Below, piece by piece: positions 34,036 through 45,080 of a stretch of 64,000 nucleotides of DNA. The position numbers and the translations under genes were made by a program. The notes beneath the pieces were generated by a model. The model did no database searches and had not been told where the DNA came from. It saw only the letters and a list, made by a program, of their open reading frames with translations. Position 1 is the first letter of the stretch. Every line of letters starts with the position of its first letter. The stretch comes from Bacteroidota bacterium (lineage in GTDB: Bacteria; Bacteroidota; Bacteroidia; Cytophagales; Cyclobacteriaceae): positions 1 to 64,000 of the forward strand of contig JADFHN010000007.1 in NCBI GenBank assembly GCA_022567155.1, written 5' to 3'.

Positions 34036-37000
34036 TCAAGACTGTTTGTCCATAAGTTTTTCAAGGATTCTGTGGGCAGCTATCGCAATTACCGTGCCCG
34101 GGCCAAATATTTCACTAACGCCTGCTTCGTATAGGAACTTATAATCTCTGGGAGGAATAACACCTCCTGCAATGATCATTATATCTTCTCTGCCGATTTT
34201 ACGCAGCGCTTCTATCAGTTGCGGGATGAGTGTTTTATGCCCGGCTGCCAGGGTGGAAACTCCGATTATATGCACATCGTTTTCGGCAGCCTGCATGGCC
34301 ACTTCTTCAGGCGTTTGAAAAAGAGGACCAATGTCAACATCAAATCCAAGATCTGCAAAACTGGTCGCCACTACTTTGGCACCGCGGTCGTGCCCGTCCT
34401 GTCCCATTTTTGCGACCATAATACGGGGCCTTCTACCTTCAGCTACAGCAAACCGGTCAGATAACTTTAAAGCTTTTTCGAAATTTATGTCTTTTTTCAT
34501 TTCTCCCGAATACACTCCTGAAATAGTTTGATTTGATGCTTTATGTCTTCCGAACACTTTTTCGAGCGCCGAGCTTATTTCACCCAACGTCGCCCTATTT
34601 TTTGCGGCTGTTACCGCAAGTTCTAAAAGATTTCCTTCATTTGTTTCTGCGCATTTTGTTAATGTCGAAAGCGCTGTTTCCACATCGGCCTGGCTGCGTT
34701 CGGATTTTAATTTATTTAACCGGGCGAATTGCTCGTCTATAACCTTGGTATTATCTACTTCAAGTAGTTCGATATCACTTTCTTCGGTGATCCTGTATTT
34801 GTTCACTCCTACTATGATATCTTTACCGGAGTCAATTCGTGCCTGCTTGCGTGCCGCCGCTTCTTCAATTCTCATTTTAGGAATCCCGGCCTCAATTGCC
34901 CTGGTCATGCCTCCCAGATCTTCTATTTCCATGATATACTTCCAGGCTTTGCAAGCCAGATCGTGTGTTAGTTTCTCTACAAAATAAGAACCTCCCCAAG
35001 GATCCACCACTCTGGTGATACCTGTTTCCTTTTGTAAAAACAATTGGGTGTTTCGGGCAATACGGGCGGAGTAATCAGTCGGCAGGGCGATGGCTTCATC
35101 CAGGGCATTGGTATGCAACGATTGCGTGTGTCCCAGTGCGGCTGCCAGCGCTTCAATAGTGGTTCTTGTTACATTGTTGTAGGGGTCCTGTTCGGTCAGG
35201 CTCCAGCCTGATGTCTGGCAATGTGTGCGCAGGGCCATGGATTTTGTTTTTTCAGGATTAAACTGATGGACGATCTTTGCCCACAACAACCTGGCAGCCC
35301 GCATTTTGGCTATTTCCATAAAATGGTTCATTCCGATGCCCCAGAAAAATGAAAACCGGGGAGCAAATATGTCTATATCAAGCCCTGCTTTCAGTCCTGT
35401 ACGTAGATATTCCAGTCCGTTCGCCAGCGTGTATGCAAGCTCAATATCGGCGGTAGCACCTGCTTCCTGCATGTGATAGCCGCTAATGCTAATGGAATTG
35501 AACCGGGGCATGTACCTCGCCGTATATTCGAAAATGTCTGCTACAATGCGCATGCTGGGAGTTGGCGGATAAATGTATGTGTTTCTTACCATAAATTCCT
35601 TCAGGATATCATTCTGAATGGTTCCGGTAAGTTTTTCTCGCGAAACGCCCTGCTCTTCGGCAGCTACAATATAAAAGGCCATTACCGGTAGAATGGCTCC
35701 ATTCATGGTCATCGAAACTGACATCTGATCTAGGGGGATATTCTTGAACAGAATCTCAATATCCAGAATTGAATCGATGGCCACACCAGCTTTCCCGACA
35801 TCACCAGAAACCCGTGGATGATCCGAATCGTACCCGCGATGCGTGGCAAGGTCAAATGCGATTGACAACCCTTTCTGACCAGCTGCCAGATTACGCCGAT
35901 AGAATGCATTTGAATCCCGCGCCGTAGAAAATCCGGCGTACTGCCTGATGGTCCAGGGCCGGATCGCATACATCGAAGCGTATGGCCCCCTGACAAACGG
36001 AGGAATACCTGCAGAAAAAGAAAGATGATCCAGCGTCTTTACGGATTCCTCATCATAAAATGAAGCGATGGATATGTTTTCAGGGCTGGTCCATGATCCG
36101 GATGGCTTAATCCTTTCGGGTGGATATAATGTTTTGAAATCTAAATTTGAAAAATCCGGTGTCATAGTGTATTTCCAATCATTACTTTCCCGTATTTTTA
36201 TAAACTTTTTCCACGTTTCCTTAATTAACTGATGTGTAATGCGATCTATAAAATAGGAACCTGCCGCCGGATCTGATACCTTGTCAAGATAGGATTCCTC
36301 TTTTATGATGGTGGATACATTCAGGGCAATCCGCCTGGAAAGTGGTTCTTCATTTTCAGACTCTATCAACAGGCCGTTGCATCCTCCGATAATCGCCGAC
36401 ATAGCAGCTGACGTGTTTTTCAGCATATTTTCATGGGGAGCGTAGGCATCATTGATCCATTTTTGAGAAACACTTAAAATATATATGTCTTTTATTTTAT
36501 TTCTTGTTACGCCATAAGCGGCAACAAATGCCCGAAAAAGTATGCGTATAGCCCGCAATTTTGCAAGCTCCATAAAATAATCCGGACCTGCGTTGGAAAT
36601 GATAAAGAACCTGCCGGACAGGTCTTCCGGTTGCAATCCGGTATCAATACCTTCTTCCATGATTTTCAAAGCCTGCCGGAGTATTACGTATAATTCTTCA
36701 AGCGGATTTAATACAGCATCGGCTTGCAGGGACAAAACCCGCTTTTTTGCAGCCACGTTTTTTCCTGATGTAAATATCTGTAACCCCGTAGTCCTGTCTG
36801 TTCTTATAAACCCGGACTGCGGATCCGTAGCTGTAACCATCCGGTTCAGGTAATCGCCGTAATCATCCGAAAACCCGGGATAATTTTCTGCATTAAATGA
36901 AATTTCTGTATTTGACCCTGGCAATCCATTCAGAAGCTGATCAAAGTTGCACGGACGGTCTATTTCAAAAATGATACCGGTTGCGCCCTGGGCGATGTCG

Positions 37001-37299
37001 TTCAGTGCAATTTTGCGGGTTGCGGCTTCCTCGCTGACCTTAATTTTTACGTAATTGGTCCATCCTTTGGAACGACCTGCCTGAGAGGCATGATAAGCCT
37101 TTATATATGCCAGCTCGACAGTATCTTCTGCATCGTAATAAGGGTGCAATTCAAAGTCGTCGATGCCGGGAAAAGGCTTCCAGTCCAGTTCTGAAAGCTG
37201 ACGATTCCTGAGTTCCTTGTTCACTTTATTAATCCAATCGCTTTTTGATACCGGCAAAAACTCATCGAAAGTCAATTCTTTTTCTATACCGTCATTCAT
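34036..37299 (-). CDS. Methylmalonyl-CoA mutase, fused MutA-like and MutB-like halves
   Basis: 1087 residues in one frame. Residues ~1-390 match the small, non-catalytic MutA subunit barrel (e.g. [20 protein letters not shown]). Residues ~400-900 are a complete MutB catalytic barrel ([60 protein letters not shown]). Residues ~957-1087 are a B12-binding domain with the cobalt-ligand motif [15 protein letters not shown] (His ~970). The enzyme interconverts methylmalonyl-CoA and succinyl-CoA, linking propionyl-CoA to the TCA cycle. MutA's own B12 domain is absent, so the half-barrel flows directly into MutB. No meaB/epimerase gene is adjacent. It is not the IcmF fusion, which begins with the B12 domain and contains a G-protein domain. 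Confidence 0.9.
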   Translation of the reverse strand: MNDGIEKELTFDEFLPVSKSDWINKVNKELRNRQLSELDWKPFPGIDDFELHPYYDAEDTVELAYIKAYHASQAGRSKGWTNYVKIKVSEEAATRKIALNDIAQGATGIIFEIDRPCNFDQLLNGLPGSNTEISFNAENYPGFSDDYGDYLNRMVTATDPQSGFIRTDRTTGLQIFTSGKNVAAKKRVLSLQADAVLNPLEELYVILRQALKIMEEGIDTGLQPEDLSGRFFIISNAGPDYFMELAKLRAIRILFRAFVAAYGVTRNKIKDIYILSVSQKWINDAYAPHENMLKNTSAAMSAIIGGCNGLLIESENEEPLSRRIALNVSTIIKEESYLDKVSDPAAGSYFIDRITHQLIKETWKKFIKIRESNDWKYTMTPDFSNLDFKTLYPPERIKPSGSWTSPENISIASFYDEESVKTLDHLSFSAGIPPFVRGPYASMYAIRPWTIRQYAGFSTARDSNAFYRRNLAAGQKGLSIAFDLATHRGYDSDHPRVSGDVGKAGVAIDSILDIEILFKNIPLDQMSVSMTMNGAILPVMAFYIVAAEEQGVSREKLTGTIQNDILKEFMVRNTYIYPPTPSMRIVADIFEYTARYMPRFNSISISGYHMQEAGATADIELAYTLANGLEYLRTGLKAGLDIDIFAPRFSFFWGIGMNHFMEIAKMRAARLLWAKIVHQFNPEKTKSMALRTHCQTSGWSLTEQDPYNNVTRTTIEALAAALGHTQSLHTNALDEAIALPTDYSARIARNTQLFLQKETGITRVVDPWGGSYFVEKLTHDLACKAWKYIMEIEDLGGMTRAIEAGIPKMRIEEAAARKQARIDSGKDIIVGVNKYRITEESDIELLEVDNTKVIDEQFARLNKLKSERSQADVETALSTLTKCAETNEGNLLELAVTAAKNRATLGEISSALEKVFGRHKASNQTISGVYSGEMKKDINFEKALKLSDRFAVAEGRRPRIMVAKMGQDGHDRGAKVVATSFADLGFDVDIGPLFQTPEEVAMQAAENDVHIIGVSTLAAGHKTLIPQLIEALRKIGREDIMIIAGGVIPPRDYKFLYEAGVSEIFGPGTVIAIAAHRILEKLMDKQS

Positions 37300-37380
37300 A
37301 AAAGGGCACTCATTTTTCAGGGCTTAAATTTAACTGAATTTATTGTGATAAAAGTTATTAAAGGAGCCTTGTATTCCAAT

Positions 37381-37440
37381 TTTCTTATTGTATATTAGAA
37401 ATAATAAATTATAAATAATAAAGAAAATAATAAATTAAAA
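37381..37440. other. AT-rich stretch upstream of dnaA
   Basis: Sixty bases that are almost entirely A and T with repeated AATAAT/AATAAA units, 130 bases before dnaA and between it and the divergent mutase gene. It could help strand opening at an origin or simply be a promoter region. I saw no cluster of DnaA boxes (TTATNCACA) around it, so an origin call is not supported. Confidence 0.3.
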
Positions 37441-37568
37441 TGGCTTCATTTTCTGCATTTAACGATTCGGGAAAGTCAAGTAAATTAGCATTTTTTTGTT
37501 AGGATATTTTTTACCAAATTTGATACCCACTTTCGATATACCATAGTGTGAATTCCTTAAATTGATAG

Positions 37569-39005
37569 ATGAATCCGGACAGCAGGACAGCATGGAATGA
37601 GTGTCTCCAGATAATTAAGGAGCGAATCGGTGAGCAGACTTTTAAGACATGGTTTAAGCCTATTGAACCTGTAAAACTTGAAGATGATATACTTACCATT
37701 CAGGTACCCAGCCAGTTTTTTTATGAGTGGCTTGAAGAGCACTATGTACATGTACTAAAACTGGCTTTAAACGCTGTTTTGGGCCCAAATGGCAAACTTG
37801 AATATTCTGTTATCGTGGATAAAGGCACGAATGGTTCGTTGCCATATACGGTAAAATATCCTAATAAAAGCCCTTCAGCCTATGCTCCGAAAGAGCGGTA
37901 TGGTAGTCGGCGCCAGGCTGCTGATTACAAAGGGCCTTTTAAAGTAGATGTGGTTCAGGAGTATCAGTTGGAATCGCAGTTGAATCCGACCTACTTGTTT
38001 GATAATTTTATTGAAGGTGATTGCAACAGACTTGCAAGATCAGCCGGATATGCAGTAGCACAAAAGCCAGGAATTACCTCATTCAATCCGCTGATGATTT
38101 ATGGCGGCGTCGGACTCGGTAAAACTCACCTTGGACATGCCATCGGAAACGACATTAAACAGCAGTTCCCGGACAAATTTGTCCTGTATGTTTCTTCCGA
38201 AAAATTTATCAATCAATTTATCAAAGCAGTACAAAATAACGAGATACAGGAGTTTACTAATTTTTACCTGCAGGTAGATGTGCTGATCATTGACGATGTG
38301 CAGTTTTTTAGTGGCAAGGAAAAAACGCAGGAAATATTTTTTCATATATTCAATCATCTGCATCAGACGTCAAGGCAGATTGTAATGACCAGCGACTGTG
38401 CCCCACGAAACCTTAAAGGACTTCAGGAACGGTTGTTGTCACGGTTCAAATGGGGTCTGACTGCTGATTTACAACTACCGGATTTTGAAACGAGAATTGC
38501 TATTATCAACAATAAAATTGAATCGGAGGGCATTGAAATACCCGGCGATGTGGTTGAATACCTGGCCTACAGTGTAGATACCAATATCAGAGAGCTGGAA
38601 GGAGTGCTGATATCACTCGTGGCCCAGGCGTCGCTCAATCGGAAAGAAATAGATCTTGAGCTTGCCAAGCAGGTTTTGAAAAACATTGTTACTGACATTG
38701 AAACAGAGGTGGGCATCGACTACATTCAGAAAACCGTTTCGGAATACTATAAGTTAAAAGTGGACCAACTGAAAGACAAGACCCGCAAGAAGGAAATTGT
38801 GATTGCACGACAAATTGCGATGTATTTCAGCAAAGAATATACTAATCATTCATTGAAGTCGATCGGATACCACTTTGGAGGGCGTGACCACAGCACGGTT
38901 ATACATGCGGTGCAATCCATCAATGATCTGATGGATACGAATTCCAATTTCAAAAATTCGGTGGAAGACATCAAGAAAAAACTGAAAATACGCGCTGTTT
39001 ATTAA
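37569..39005 (+). CDS. dnaA: Chromosomal replication initiator DnaA
   Basis: 478 residues. Domain I begins TAWNECLQIIKERIGEQTF. The AAA+ domain has Walker A GGVGLGKTHLGHAIGNDI and Walker B VLIIDDVQFFSGKEKTQE, plus the sensor/arginine region RFKWGLTADLQLPDF. Domain IV carries the DNA-box binding signature SIGYHFGGRDHSTVIHAVQ. It binds DnaA boxes and opens the replication origin. The ATG at 37569 is 270 bases from the divergent mutase. The gene is alone, without the usual dnaN neighbour, as in many Bacteroidetes, so dnaA position alone does not mark the origin. Confidence 0.97.
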   Translation: MNPDSRTAWNECLQIIKERIGEQTFKTWFKPIEPVKLEDDILTIQVPSQFFYEWLEEHYVHVLKLALNAVLGPNGKLEYSVIVDKGTNGSLPYTVKYPNKSPSAYAPKERYGSRRQAADYKGPFKVDVVQEYQLESQLNPTYLFDNFIEGDCNRLARSAGYAVAQKPGITSFNPLMIYGGVGLGKTHLGHAIGNDIKQQFPDKFVLYVSSEKFINQFIKAVQNNEIQEFTNFYLQVDVLIIDDVQFFSGKEKTQEIFFHIFNHLHQTSRQIVMTSDCAPRNLKGLQERLLSRFKWGLTADLQLPDFETRIAIINNKIESEGIEIPGDVVEYLAYSVDTNIRELEGVLISLVAQASLNRKEIDLELAKQVLKNIVTDIETEVGIDYIQKTVSEYYKLKVDQLKDKTRKKEIVIARQIAMYFSKEYTNHSLKSIGYHFGGRDHSTVIHAVQSINDLMDTNSNFKNSVEDIKKKLKIRAVY

Positions 39006-39036
39006 CGCGTTGCCGATGCGGTTACTTACCTCCTGT

Positions 39037-40521
39037 TTACCTCAGGTAAAACGTATAATACCCTTTTCTTCCGGAGGCATCTATGCCAGCGATTGTTACA
39101 CGTCCGCGGTAATCACTCAGGGCTTCTACCAGTTGCTTGGGTGCTCTGATCCGGGTGTAATTTATATCAGTAACGATAAAACCTTCTTCCAGTCCGAGGT
39201 TGCTCATTAGTCCGCGATCATACACTTTCAGTATTTTTACACCGTAGTCGATACCCATGAGGTCGCGTTCTACTTTCGAAACAGATTCAAGATCTGCACC
39301 GAGGTATTCCGAAGAGAAAATTTCCCTTTTCAGGATTTCGATGGTGCCTTCCCTGTTTGTAAGAGTAATCCGTTTTTCGACCATCTTTTGATTTCTGATA
39401 AATTTAACGGATATGATGTCGCCCGGTGAATGATAGCTGATTACCTCTTCAAAATCACTTCGCGAGTTGATTAAATTTTCATCTATCTGAAGTAAAATGT
39501 CACCTTCTTTAAGGCCAGCTTTATCCACGGCGCCGTCATCTTGAATGTAATTGATCACGACTCCATTTATTTTGTTAAGGTCTATTTTAATATCAAGGTT
39601 CCTGGCAATTTCGGATGTCAGGTCAATTACATCCGCACCGATAAAGGCTTTCTGCACTTCACCGTATTCGATAATGTCGTGTACCACTTTTTTGACGATG
39701 TCCACCGGTACTGCAAACCCATAGCCTGCATATGATCCGGTGCGCGAAAGAATAGCCGTATTGATGCCAATCAAATCGCCTTTTCTGTTCACGAGTGCAC
39801 CACCGCTGTTTCCAGGGTTGATGGCGGCATCGGTCTGAATAAATGACTCGATAGGAAATTTACTTTCAAGTATGTTCAGTTCTCTGCCTTTTGCACTTAC
39901 AATGCCGGCGGTTACCGTTGAAGTTAGATTGAACGGGTTTCCTATAGCCAGTACCCATTCGCCAACTTTCAGGCCTCTCGAGTTGCCGGTGCGGATGGCA
40001 GGCAGGTCAGAACCATCGATCTTGATTACGGCCAGATCGCTTGAAGGGTCAGTGCCGATAAGCCGTGCAGTATATTGATTCTTATTATACTCCACCACGA
40101 TTTTATCCGCGCCTTTTATAACGTGATAGTTGGTGACAATATATCCATCGGGGGTTAGGATCACACCCGAGCCGCTGCTCACAGTTTCAATACTTCTCCC
40201 GCTTTCGCCAAAATACCAGTCAAAAAAGGAGTAGCCATACGTGCGCGCCGATATATTTTTGATATACACCACACTTGCCGTGGCACGTATCGAGGCGTCT
40301 ATAAAATCTTCGGGAAAATATGGTGTATCATTCGAATTCAATTCAACCCGGGTTGCAGATGGCTCCAGAACCCGCGGAGAATCCTGATACACCGGTGATT
40401 TTATTTGCAGCGGTGCAGTTTCGGAGTATTCTGAATTTGTATCAATATAATTATCATATAGATAGGCGCCTCCTAATCCTGAAATAAAACTGACAATGAT
40501 AATTACTGCAAAATTTTTCAT
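39037..40521 (-). CDS. HtrA/DegQ-type periplasmic serine protease with two PDZ domains
   Basis: 494 residues. An N-terminal hydrophobic segment (FAVIIIVSFISGLGGAYLY) anchors or exports it. The trypsin-like domain has the catalytic triad: His in YIVTNYHVIKGADK, Asp in TDPSSDLAVIKIDG, and Ser in AAINPGNSGGALVNRKGDL. PDZ1 (VVINYIQDDGAVDKAGLKEG) and a shorter, divergent PDZ2 (GVKILKVYDRGLMSNLGLEE) follow. HtrA proteins degrade or refold damaged envelope proteins. It converges with dnaA (31 bases) and is divergent from GH3; rseP and lon lie within 10 kb, so proteolysis genes cluster here by position only. Confidence 0.92.
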   Translation of the reverse strand: MKNFAVIIIVSFISGLGGAYLYDNYIDTNSEYSETAPLQIKSPVYQDSPRVLEPSATRVELNSNDTPYFPEDFIDASIRATASVVYIKNISARTYGYSFFDWYFGESGRSIETVSSGSGVILTPDGYIVTNYHVIKGADKIVVEYNKNQYTARLIGTDPSSDLAVIKIDGSDLPAIRTGNSRGLKVGEWVLAIGNPFNLTSTVTAGIVSAKGRELNILESKFPIESFIQTDAAINPGNSGGALVNRKGDLIGINTAILSRTGSYAGYGFAVPVDIVKKVVHDIIEYGEVQKAFIGADVIDLTSEIARNLDIKIDLNKINGVVINYIQDDGAVDKAGLKEGDILLQIDENLINSRSDFEEVISYHSPGDIISVKFIRNQKMVEKRITLTNREGTIEILKREIFSSEYLGADLESVSKVERDLMGIDYGVKILKVYDRGLMSNLGLEEGFIVTDINYTRIRAPKQLVEALSDYRGRVTIAGIDASGRKGYYTFYLR

Positions 40522-40914
40522 GGCTTATGTATGTTTTGTCTTCTGATCTTCAACTATACAAATACCGTGCAACTTCATAACATGACATTTTGGCATTTTC
40601 ACACAATGATGCAATGTTGCAAAACAGATTCTGTGCTGATGCCTGCCCTTGTTACACTGATGCAAGCGTTTGTTCAAAACCGGCGGGCGTCTGCTCGTGC
40701 AAGGTAGAACTTCATAAACCGACTATTATCTGAAAAAACAAATGAATAATACCTACTTTTGCATGAAATATTGAAGCGATTCAAAATGTACAGGTATCAA
40801 CACCTGCAGTGTCATTTTTCAACAATAAAAAGCTGGTGATTAGTTACATTAAAATTGCCAAATACGCAAAATCATTAAACCAAAAAATCATCCTAACGCC
40901 AGGTAAAGAATGAG
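40522..40914. other. Divergent intergenic region between HtrA-type protease and GH3
   Basis: 393 bases without a gene. It holds a -7-type box for the plus strand (40754-40761) and a GC-containing patch at 40640-40700 without a clear hairpin. Confidence 0.5.
40754..40761 (+). promoter_or_regulatory. -7 element TACTTTTG
   Basis: Exact TAnnTTTG about 150 bases before the GH3 start; long leader implied. No TTTG at -33. Confidence 0.35.
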
Positions 40915-42414
40915 ATGGGCATCAGGTCTTTTTTAAGTAAACCATTTGCAAGCTATATCATGAAAAAGCAGCAAGCATGGTCGGCCTCGCCCGGGGAAAG
41001 CCAGGAAAAGGTATTTAATAAACTAATTACCACGGGCCGGATTACACGGTTTGGTAAAGATCACAGACTGGATGAGGTAGCTGCCTATGACGAATTCAAA
41101 CAGGCTGTTCCCATCCGGGATTACGAAGAATTAAAACCCTACATTCAACGTATTATTTCAGGCGAACAAGACGTATTATGGAAAGGAGCGCCTGTGTATT
41201 TCGCCAAAACATCAGGTACAATCTCCGGAACGAAATACATACCCATCACAAAAGATTCCGTGCCTAACCATATCAATAGCGCCAGAGATGCGCTGCTGAG
41301 CTACATCCATGAAACAGGGAATGCAGAATTTATCGACGGCAAACTTATTTTTTTATCCGGGAGTCCGGCGCTGGACAAGAAAGACAACATAAACACAGGC
41401 AGGTTGTCGGGTATTGTTAATCATCACGTACCGGCATACCTCCGTACAAATCAGATGCCGACGTATGCCACCAACTGCATAGAAGACTGGGAAGAAAAGG
41501 TAGAACGTATAATAGACGAAACCCTGGCTGAAAACATGACGCTTATTTCCGGTATTCCACCCTGGGTGCAAATGTATTTTGACCGCATTGTGGAACGCAC
41601 AGGTAAAAAAATCAGAGATGTGTTCCCGGGTTTCTCCCTGTTTGTGCATGGTGGGGTGAACTTTGAACCGTATAAGGCGAAGTTATTTGAAACCATCGGC
41701 AAAAAAGTGGACGCTATCGAAACCTATCCTGCGTCCGAAGGATTTATTGCTTATCAGGATTCACAAGATGAAGAAGGCATGCTGCTATTGCTTGATTCAG
41801 GTATATTTTTCGAATTCATCCCCGCAGAAACATACTTTGATGAAAATCCAAAACGACTTTCAATTACCGAAGTGGAAACAGGCGTTCATTATGCCGTTAT
41901 CCTAAGCAGTAATGCAGGTTTATGGGGGTACTCACTTGGGGATACAGTGCAGTTTGTTTCAACAAACCCTTACCGGCTTCTGGTTACCGGACGTATCAAA
42001 CATTTTATTTCTGCTTTCGGAGAGCACGTGATCGGCCAGGAGGTGGAAAAAGCCATGAAAGCCACAATGGAGAAATTCCCTGAAGCAGAGCTTGTAGAAT
42101 TTACTGTAGCGCCAAATGTGAATCCTGAGGCTGGATTGCCCTGCCACGAATGGTTTGTTGAATTCAGGAAAAGACCGGCTGATTTGAAAGCCTTTCAAAA
42201 AGAATTAGATTTGCATCTGCAGAATCTGAATTCATATTATGATGATCTTATTCAAGGCAATATTTTGAAAGAACTGGAAATCGTAAGCCTTCATATTGAT
42301 GCATTTCGAAATTATATGAAATCTCAGGGAAAGTTAGGAGGACAGAACAAAGTGCCAAGATTATCGAATGACAGAAAGATAGCCGATGCGCTTAAAAAAT
42401 ATATGGGCGGTTAA
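40915..42414 (+). CDS. GH3 auxin-responsive promoter family (acyl-adenylate-forming enzyme)
   Basis: 499 residues of the GH3 superfamily, related to firefly-luciferase-type adenylating enzymes. Visible motifs are the P-loop-like FAKTSGTISGTKYIPIT, a middle motif ETYPASEGFIAYQ (adenine-binding), and the hinge/C-domain signature YSLGDTVQF followed by RIKHFISAFGEHVIGQEVEK. In plants GH3 conjugates amino acids to acyl hormones; in Bacteroidetes the substrate is not known. It overlaps the start of dxr by 29 bases if that gene uses the upstream ATG, so the two are co-transcribed. Confidence 0.88.
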   Translation: MGIRSFLSKPFASYIMKKQQAWSASPGESQEKVFNKLITTGRITRFGKDHRLDEVAAYDEFKQAVPIRDYEELKPYIQRIISGEQDVLWKGAPVYFAKTSGTISGTKYIPITKDSVPNHINSARDALLSYIHETGNAEFIDGKLIFLSGSPALDKKDNINTGRLSGIVNHHVPAYLRTNQMPTYATNCIEDWEEKVERIIDETLAENMTLISGIPPWVQMYFDRIVERTGKKIRDVFPGFSLFVHGGVNFEPYKAKLFETIGKKVDAIETYPASEGFIAYQDSQDEEGMLLLLDSGIFFEFIPAETYFDENPKRLSITEVETGVHYAVILSSNAGLWGYSLGDTVQFVSTNPYRLLVTGRIKHFISAFGEHVIGQEVEKAMKATMEKFPEAELVEFTVAPNVNPEAGLPCHEWFVEFRKRPADLKAFQKELDLHLQNLNSYYDDLIQGNILKELEIVSLHIDAFRNYMKSQGKLGGQNKVPRLSNDRKIADALKKYMGG

Positions 42415-43594
42415 ACAAAAATTGTTGAAAGAATCACAAACAAATATTAAACGAATTGCCATACTTGGTTCCACCGGATCGATAGGCACCCAGGCGCTTG
42501 AAGTGATCGCTTCACACCATGATAAACTTGGCGTTGAGGTGCTTACTGCGTTTAACAATGTAGATCTGCTGATCGATCAGGCTATAACCTTCAGGCCCAA
42601 TGTAGTGGTTATAGGCAATGAGGATAAATACAAATACGTTTTCGAGGCACTCGACCCACACGGTATAAAAGTGTATGCCGGCCATGATGCGATCGCAGAG
42701 GTGGTTTCAATGGACACAATAGATCTGATACTTACTGCACTCGTGGGGTATGCCGGCTTACATCCGACCATTGAAGCCATTAAAGCAGGCAAGAATATTG
42801 CCCTGGCCAACAAAGAAACCCTGGTGGTTGCAGGCGAGCTGATTACGAAACTTGCAGCTGAAAAAGGCGTCAATATTTATCCGGTAGATTCCGAACACTC
42901 TGCTATTTTTCAGTGCCTGGTTGGGGAGTTCCAAAACCCGATTGAAAAGATCATACTTACGGCAAGCGGAGGCCCATTCCGGGGAAAAAACTTGGCCTAT
43001 CTGCAAAAAGTAACCAAAGAACAGGCGCTCAGGCACCCCAACTGGGACATGGGGCCAAAAGTTACGATAGATTCTGCCACACTTATGAATAAAGGCCTGG
43101 AGATCATCGAAGCAAAATGGCTGTTTGGCATTGAACCTGAGCAGGTAGAGATTGTAGTACATCCGCAATCAATAATACATTCTATTGTTCAGTTTGAGGA
43201 TGGGTCAATGAAAGCACAAATGGGGTTACCTGACATGCGAATACCCATCCAGTTTGCCCTGAGCTATCCACAAAGGTTTAAATCTGATTTTCCCAGGTTC
43301 AATTTCCTGGATTATCCGGAGCTCACTTTTGAAAAACCGGATACGGAAGTGTTTAAAAATATTGGCCTTGCTTACGAATCACTTCAGCGGGGAGGAAATA
43401 TACCCTGCATCATGAATGCAGCTAACGAGGTAGCTGTGGATGCCTTTTTGAACGACCATATCGGGTTTCTTGAAATAACTGATATTGTCGAAACCTGTAT
43501 GGCAAAATTGCCGTTTATTTCATCTCCGCAGTATTCGGATTATGTAGATACCGATAAAGAAACAAGAATAAAAGCTGCAGAACTGATTAATTAA
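42386..43594 (+). CDS. dxr: 1-deoxy-D-xylulose 5-phosphate reductoisomerase
   Basis: About 390-402 residues. NADPH-dependent enzyme of the MEP isoprenoid pathway that rearranges and reduces DXP to MEP. Motifs: Rossmann ILGSTGSIGTQALEVI, LANKETLVVAGELI, metal-binding PVDSEHSAIFQCL, TASGGPFRGK and the C-terminal MNAANEVAVDAFL. The reading frame opens at ATG 42386, overlapping GH3 by 29 bases, but the fold starts about 21 codons later. TTG codons at 42422 or 42425 are plausible true starts. rseP follows after 38 bases, a neighbourhood also seen in other Bacteroidetes. Confidence 0.93.
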   Translation: MRLKNIWAVKQKLLKESQTNIKRIAILGSTGSIGTQALEVIASHHDKLGVEVLTAFNNVDLLIDQAITFRPNVVVIGNEDKYKYVFEALDPHGIKVYAGHDAIAEVVSMDTIDLILTALVGYAGLHPTIEAIKAGKNIALANKETLVVAGELITKLAAEKGVNIYPVDSEHSAIFQCLVGEFQNPIEKIILTASGGPFRGKNLAYLQKVTKEQALRHPNWDMGPKVTIDSATLMNKGLEIIEAKWLFGIEPEQVEIVVHPQSIIHSIVQFEDGSMKAQMGLPDMRIPIQFALSYPQRFKSDFPRFNFLDYPELTFEKPDTEVFKNIGLAYESLQRGGNIPCIMNAANEVAVDAFLNDHIGFLEITDIVETCMAKLPFISSPQYSDYVDTDKETRIKAAELIN

Positions 43595-43632
43595 TAAAAT
43601 TTTTACCGGAACTTTGTAAAAAGGTATAATAA

Positions 43633-44973
43633 ATGGAAGGATTAGTAATGACTGCTCAGATAATTCTGAGCTTATCTATCTTGGTGGGGCTGCATGAGTT
43701 GGGGCATTTGATTGCTGCCAAGTTTTTTAAAATGCGTGTAGAGAAGTTCTCGATTGGATTTCCTCCAAAATTATTCGGAATAAAAATAGGAGATACGGAA
43801 TATTCAATCGGAGCGATTCCTTTGGGTGGCTTTGTGAAAATATCCGGAATGATTGATGAATCGCTCGACACCAAGGCTATAAAAGAGCCTCCCAAAGAAT
43901 ATGAGTTTCGTGCCAAGCCTGCGTGGCAGCGGCTGATCGTGATGATGGGGGGTATTATTGTAAATGTAATTCTTGGCGTTGTCATTTTTATCTGTATCAC
44001 GTATTTTATCGGAGATCATTATATCTCGAAAGACGAGGTTAACAAAAACGGCATCGAAGCGCTTGAGATAGGGCAAAAAATTGGGTTTGAAACCGGCGAT
44101 AAAATCATTTTAATAAACGGAAAGGAGTTTGAGGACTTTGCTGATGTGAGGAGCGCCGAAGTACTATTGGGCAGCAACAGCTATTATACGGTTTTGAGAG
44201 GAAATAAAAAGATAGATATTTTCGCTCCTGCCAACTTAATCGAACTGCTTTCTGATAGAAAGGCACAACTTAATTTCATTGAACCACGCTCTCAGTTTGA
44301 GGTAGGCGCCATATCACCTGGCAGTGAAGCCGAACGGCTTGGACTGATGAAAGGAGACCGGATTATCGCCATAGGGGATACGCTAGTGCAGTATTTCCCT
44401 GATTTTAATAGAGAGAAAATGAAGTATGCCGGAAGAGATATTCAGTTTACTGTTAAACGTGGAAACAAGATACTGCAAATGGAAGCGCACCTTGATTCCA
44501 CGGCGCTGATAGGCTTTAAACCGGAATTGTTAATAAAAACCACCCACAAGGAATACAGTCTGGCGGAGGCAATCCCGACAGGCACCCAACGGGCATTTTC
44601 GGCTGTTTGGGTGAATGCCCGGGCGTTGGGTAAGATTTTCAAGGGAGAGATCAATCCGTCGAAGTCGCTGATGGGGCCGATCCGGATTGCTACGGAAATA
44701 TTTGGTGGTACATGGGACTGGGCAAGGTTCTGGTTCATCACAGGATTGCTTTCGATGGTTCTTGCATTCATGAACTTTTTGCCGATCCCGGCATTGGACG
44801 GCGGCCACGTGATGTTTCTGACATTCGAAATTATTTCGGGACGAAAACCTTCGGATAAGTTTCTGGAAGTGGCACAAAAAGCAGGCATGCTATTGCTGCT
44901 GCTGCTCATGGCATTTGTGATTTTCAACGATATCTTCCGGCTTGAATTTATTCAGAACCTGATCGGCGGGTAG
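43633..44973 (+). CDS. rseP: RIP metalloprotease RseP (site-2 protease)
   Basis: 446-residue intramembrane zinc protease. The zinc motif is in GLHELGHLIAAKFFKM, and the third ligand is in LPIPALDGGHVMF (LDG). Between them are GAIPLGGFVKISGM, a hydrophobic helix (IVNVILGVVIFICITYF) and two PDZ-like domains (FETGDKIILINGKEFEDF and EAERLGLMKGDRIIAIGDTL). It cleaves anti-sigma factors or signal-peptide remnants in the membrane. It follows dxr by 38 bases on the same strand. Confidence 0.94.
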   Translation: MEGLVMTAQIILSLSILVGLHELGHLIAAKFFKMRVEKFSIGFPPKLFGIKIGDTEYSIGAIPLGGFVKISGMIDESLDTKAIKEPPKEYEFRAKPAWQRLIVMMGGIIVNVILGVVIFICITYFIGDHYISKDEVNKNGIEALEIGQKIGFETGDKIILINGKEFEDFADVRSAEVLLGSNSYYTVLRGNKKIDIFAPANLIELLSDRKAQLNFIEPRSQFEVGAISPGSEAERLGLMKGDRIIAIGDTLVQYFPDFNREKMKYAGRDIQFTVKRGNKILQMEAHLDSTALIGFKPELLIKTTHKEYSLAEAIPTGTQRAFSAVWVNARALGKIFKGEINPSKSLMGPIRIATEIFGGTWDWARFWFITGLLSMVLAFMNFLPIPALDGGHVMFLTFEIISGRKPSDKFLEVAQKAGMLLLLLLMAFVIFNDIFRLEFIQNLIGG

Positions 44974-45080
44974 TACAACTGACTATCTGAATGTTATCTG
45001 GTCAGTGAAAAGGAGACCCCGTATGGGCTGGCCTGTAATCCGGATTATGGTATGTGAGTAAGGACCTTTCCGCAATTAAA

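Noticed and set aside
37300-37568. Replication origin next to dnaA
   Set aside because: The AT-rich tract is suggestive but I found no cluster of DnaA boxes in either intergenic side of dnaA; in Bacteroidetes dnaA and the origin are often apart.
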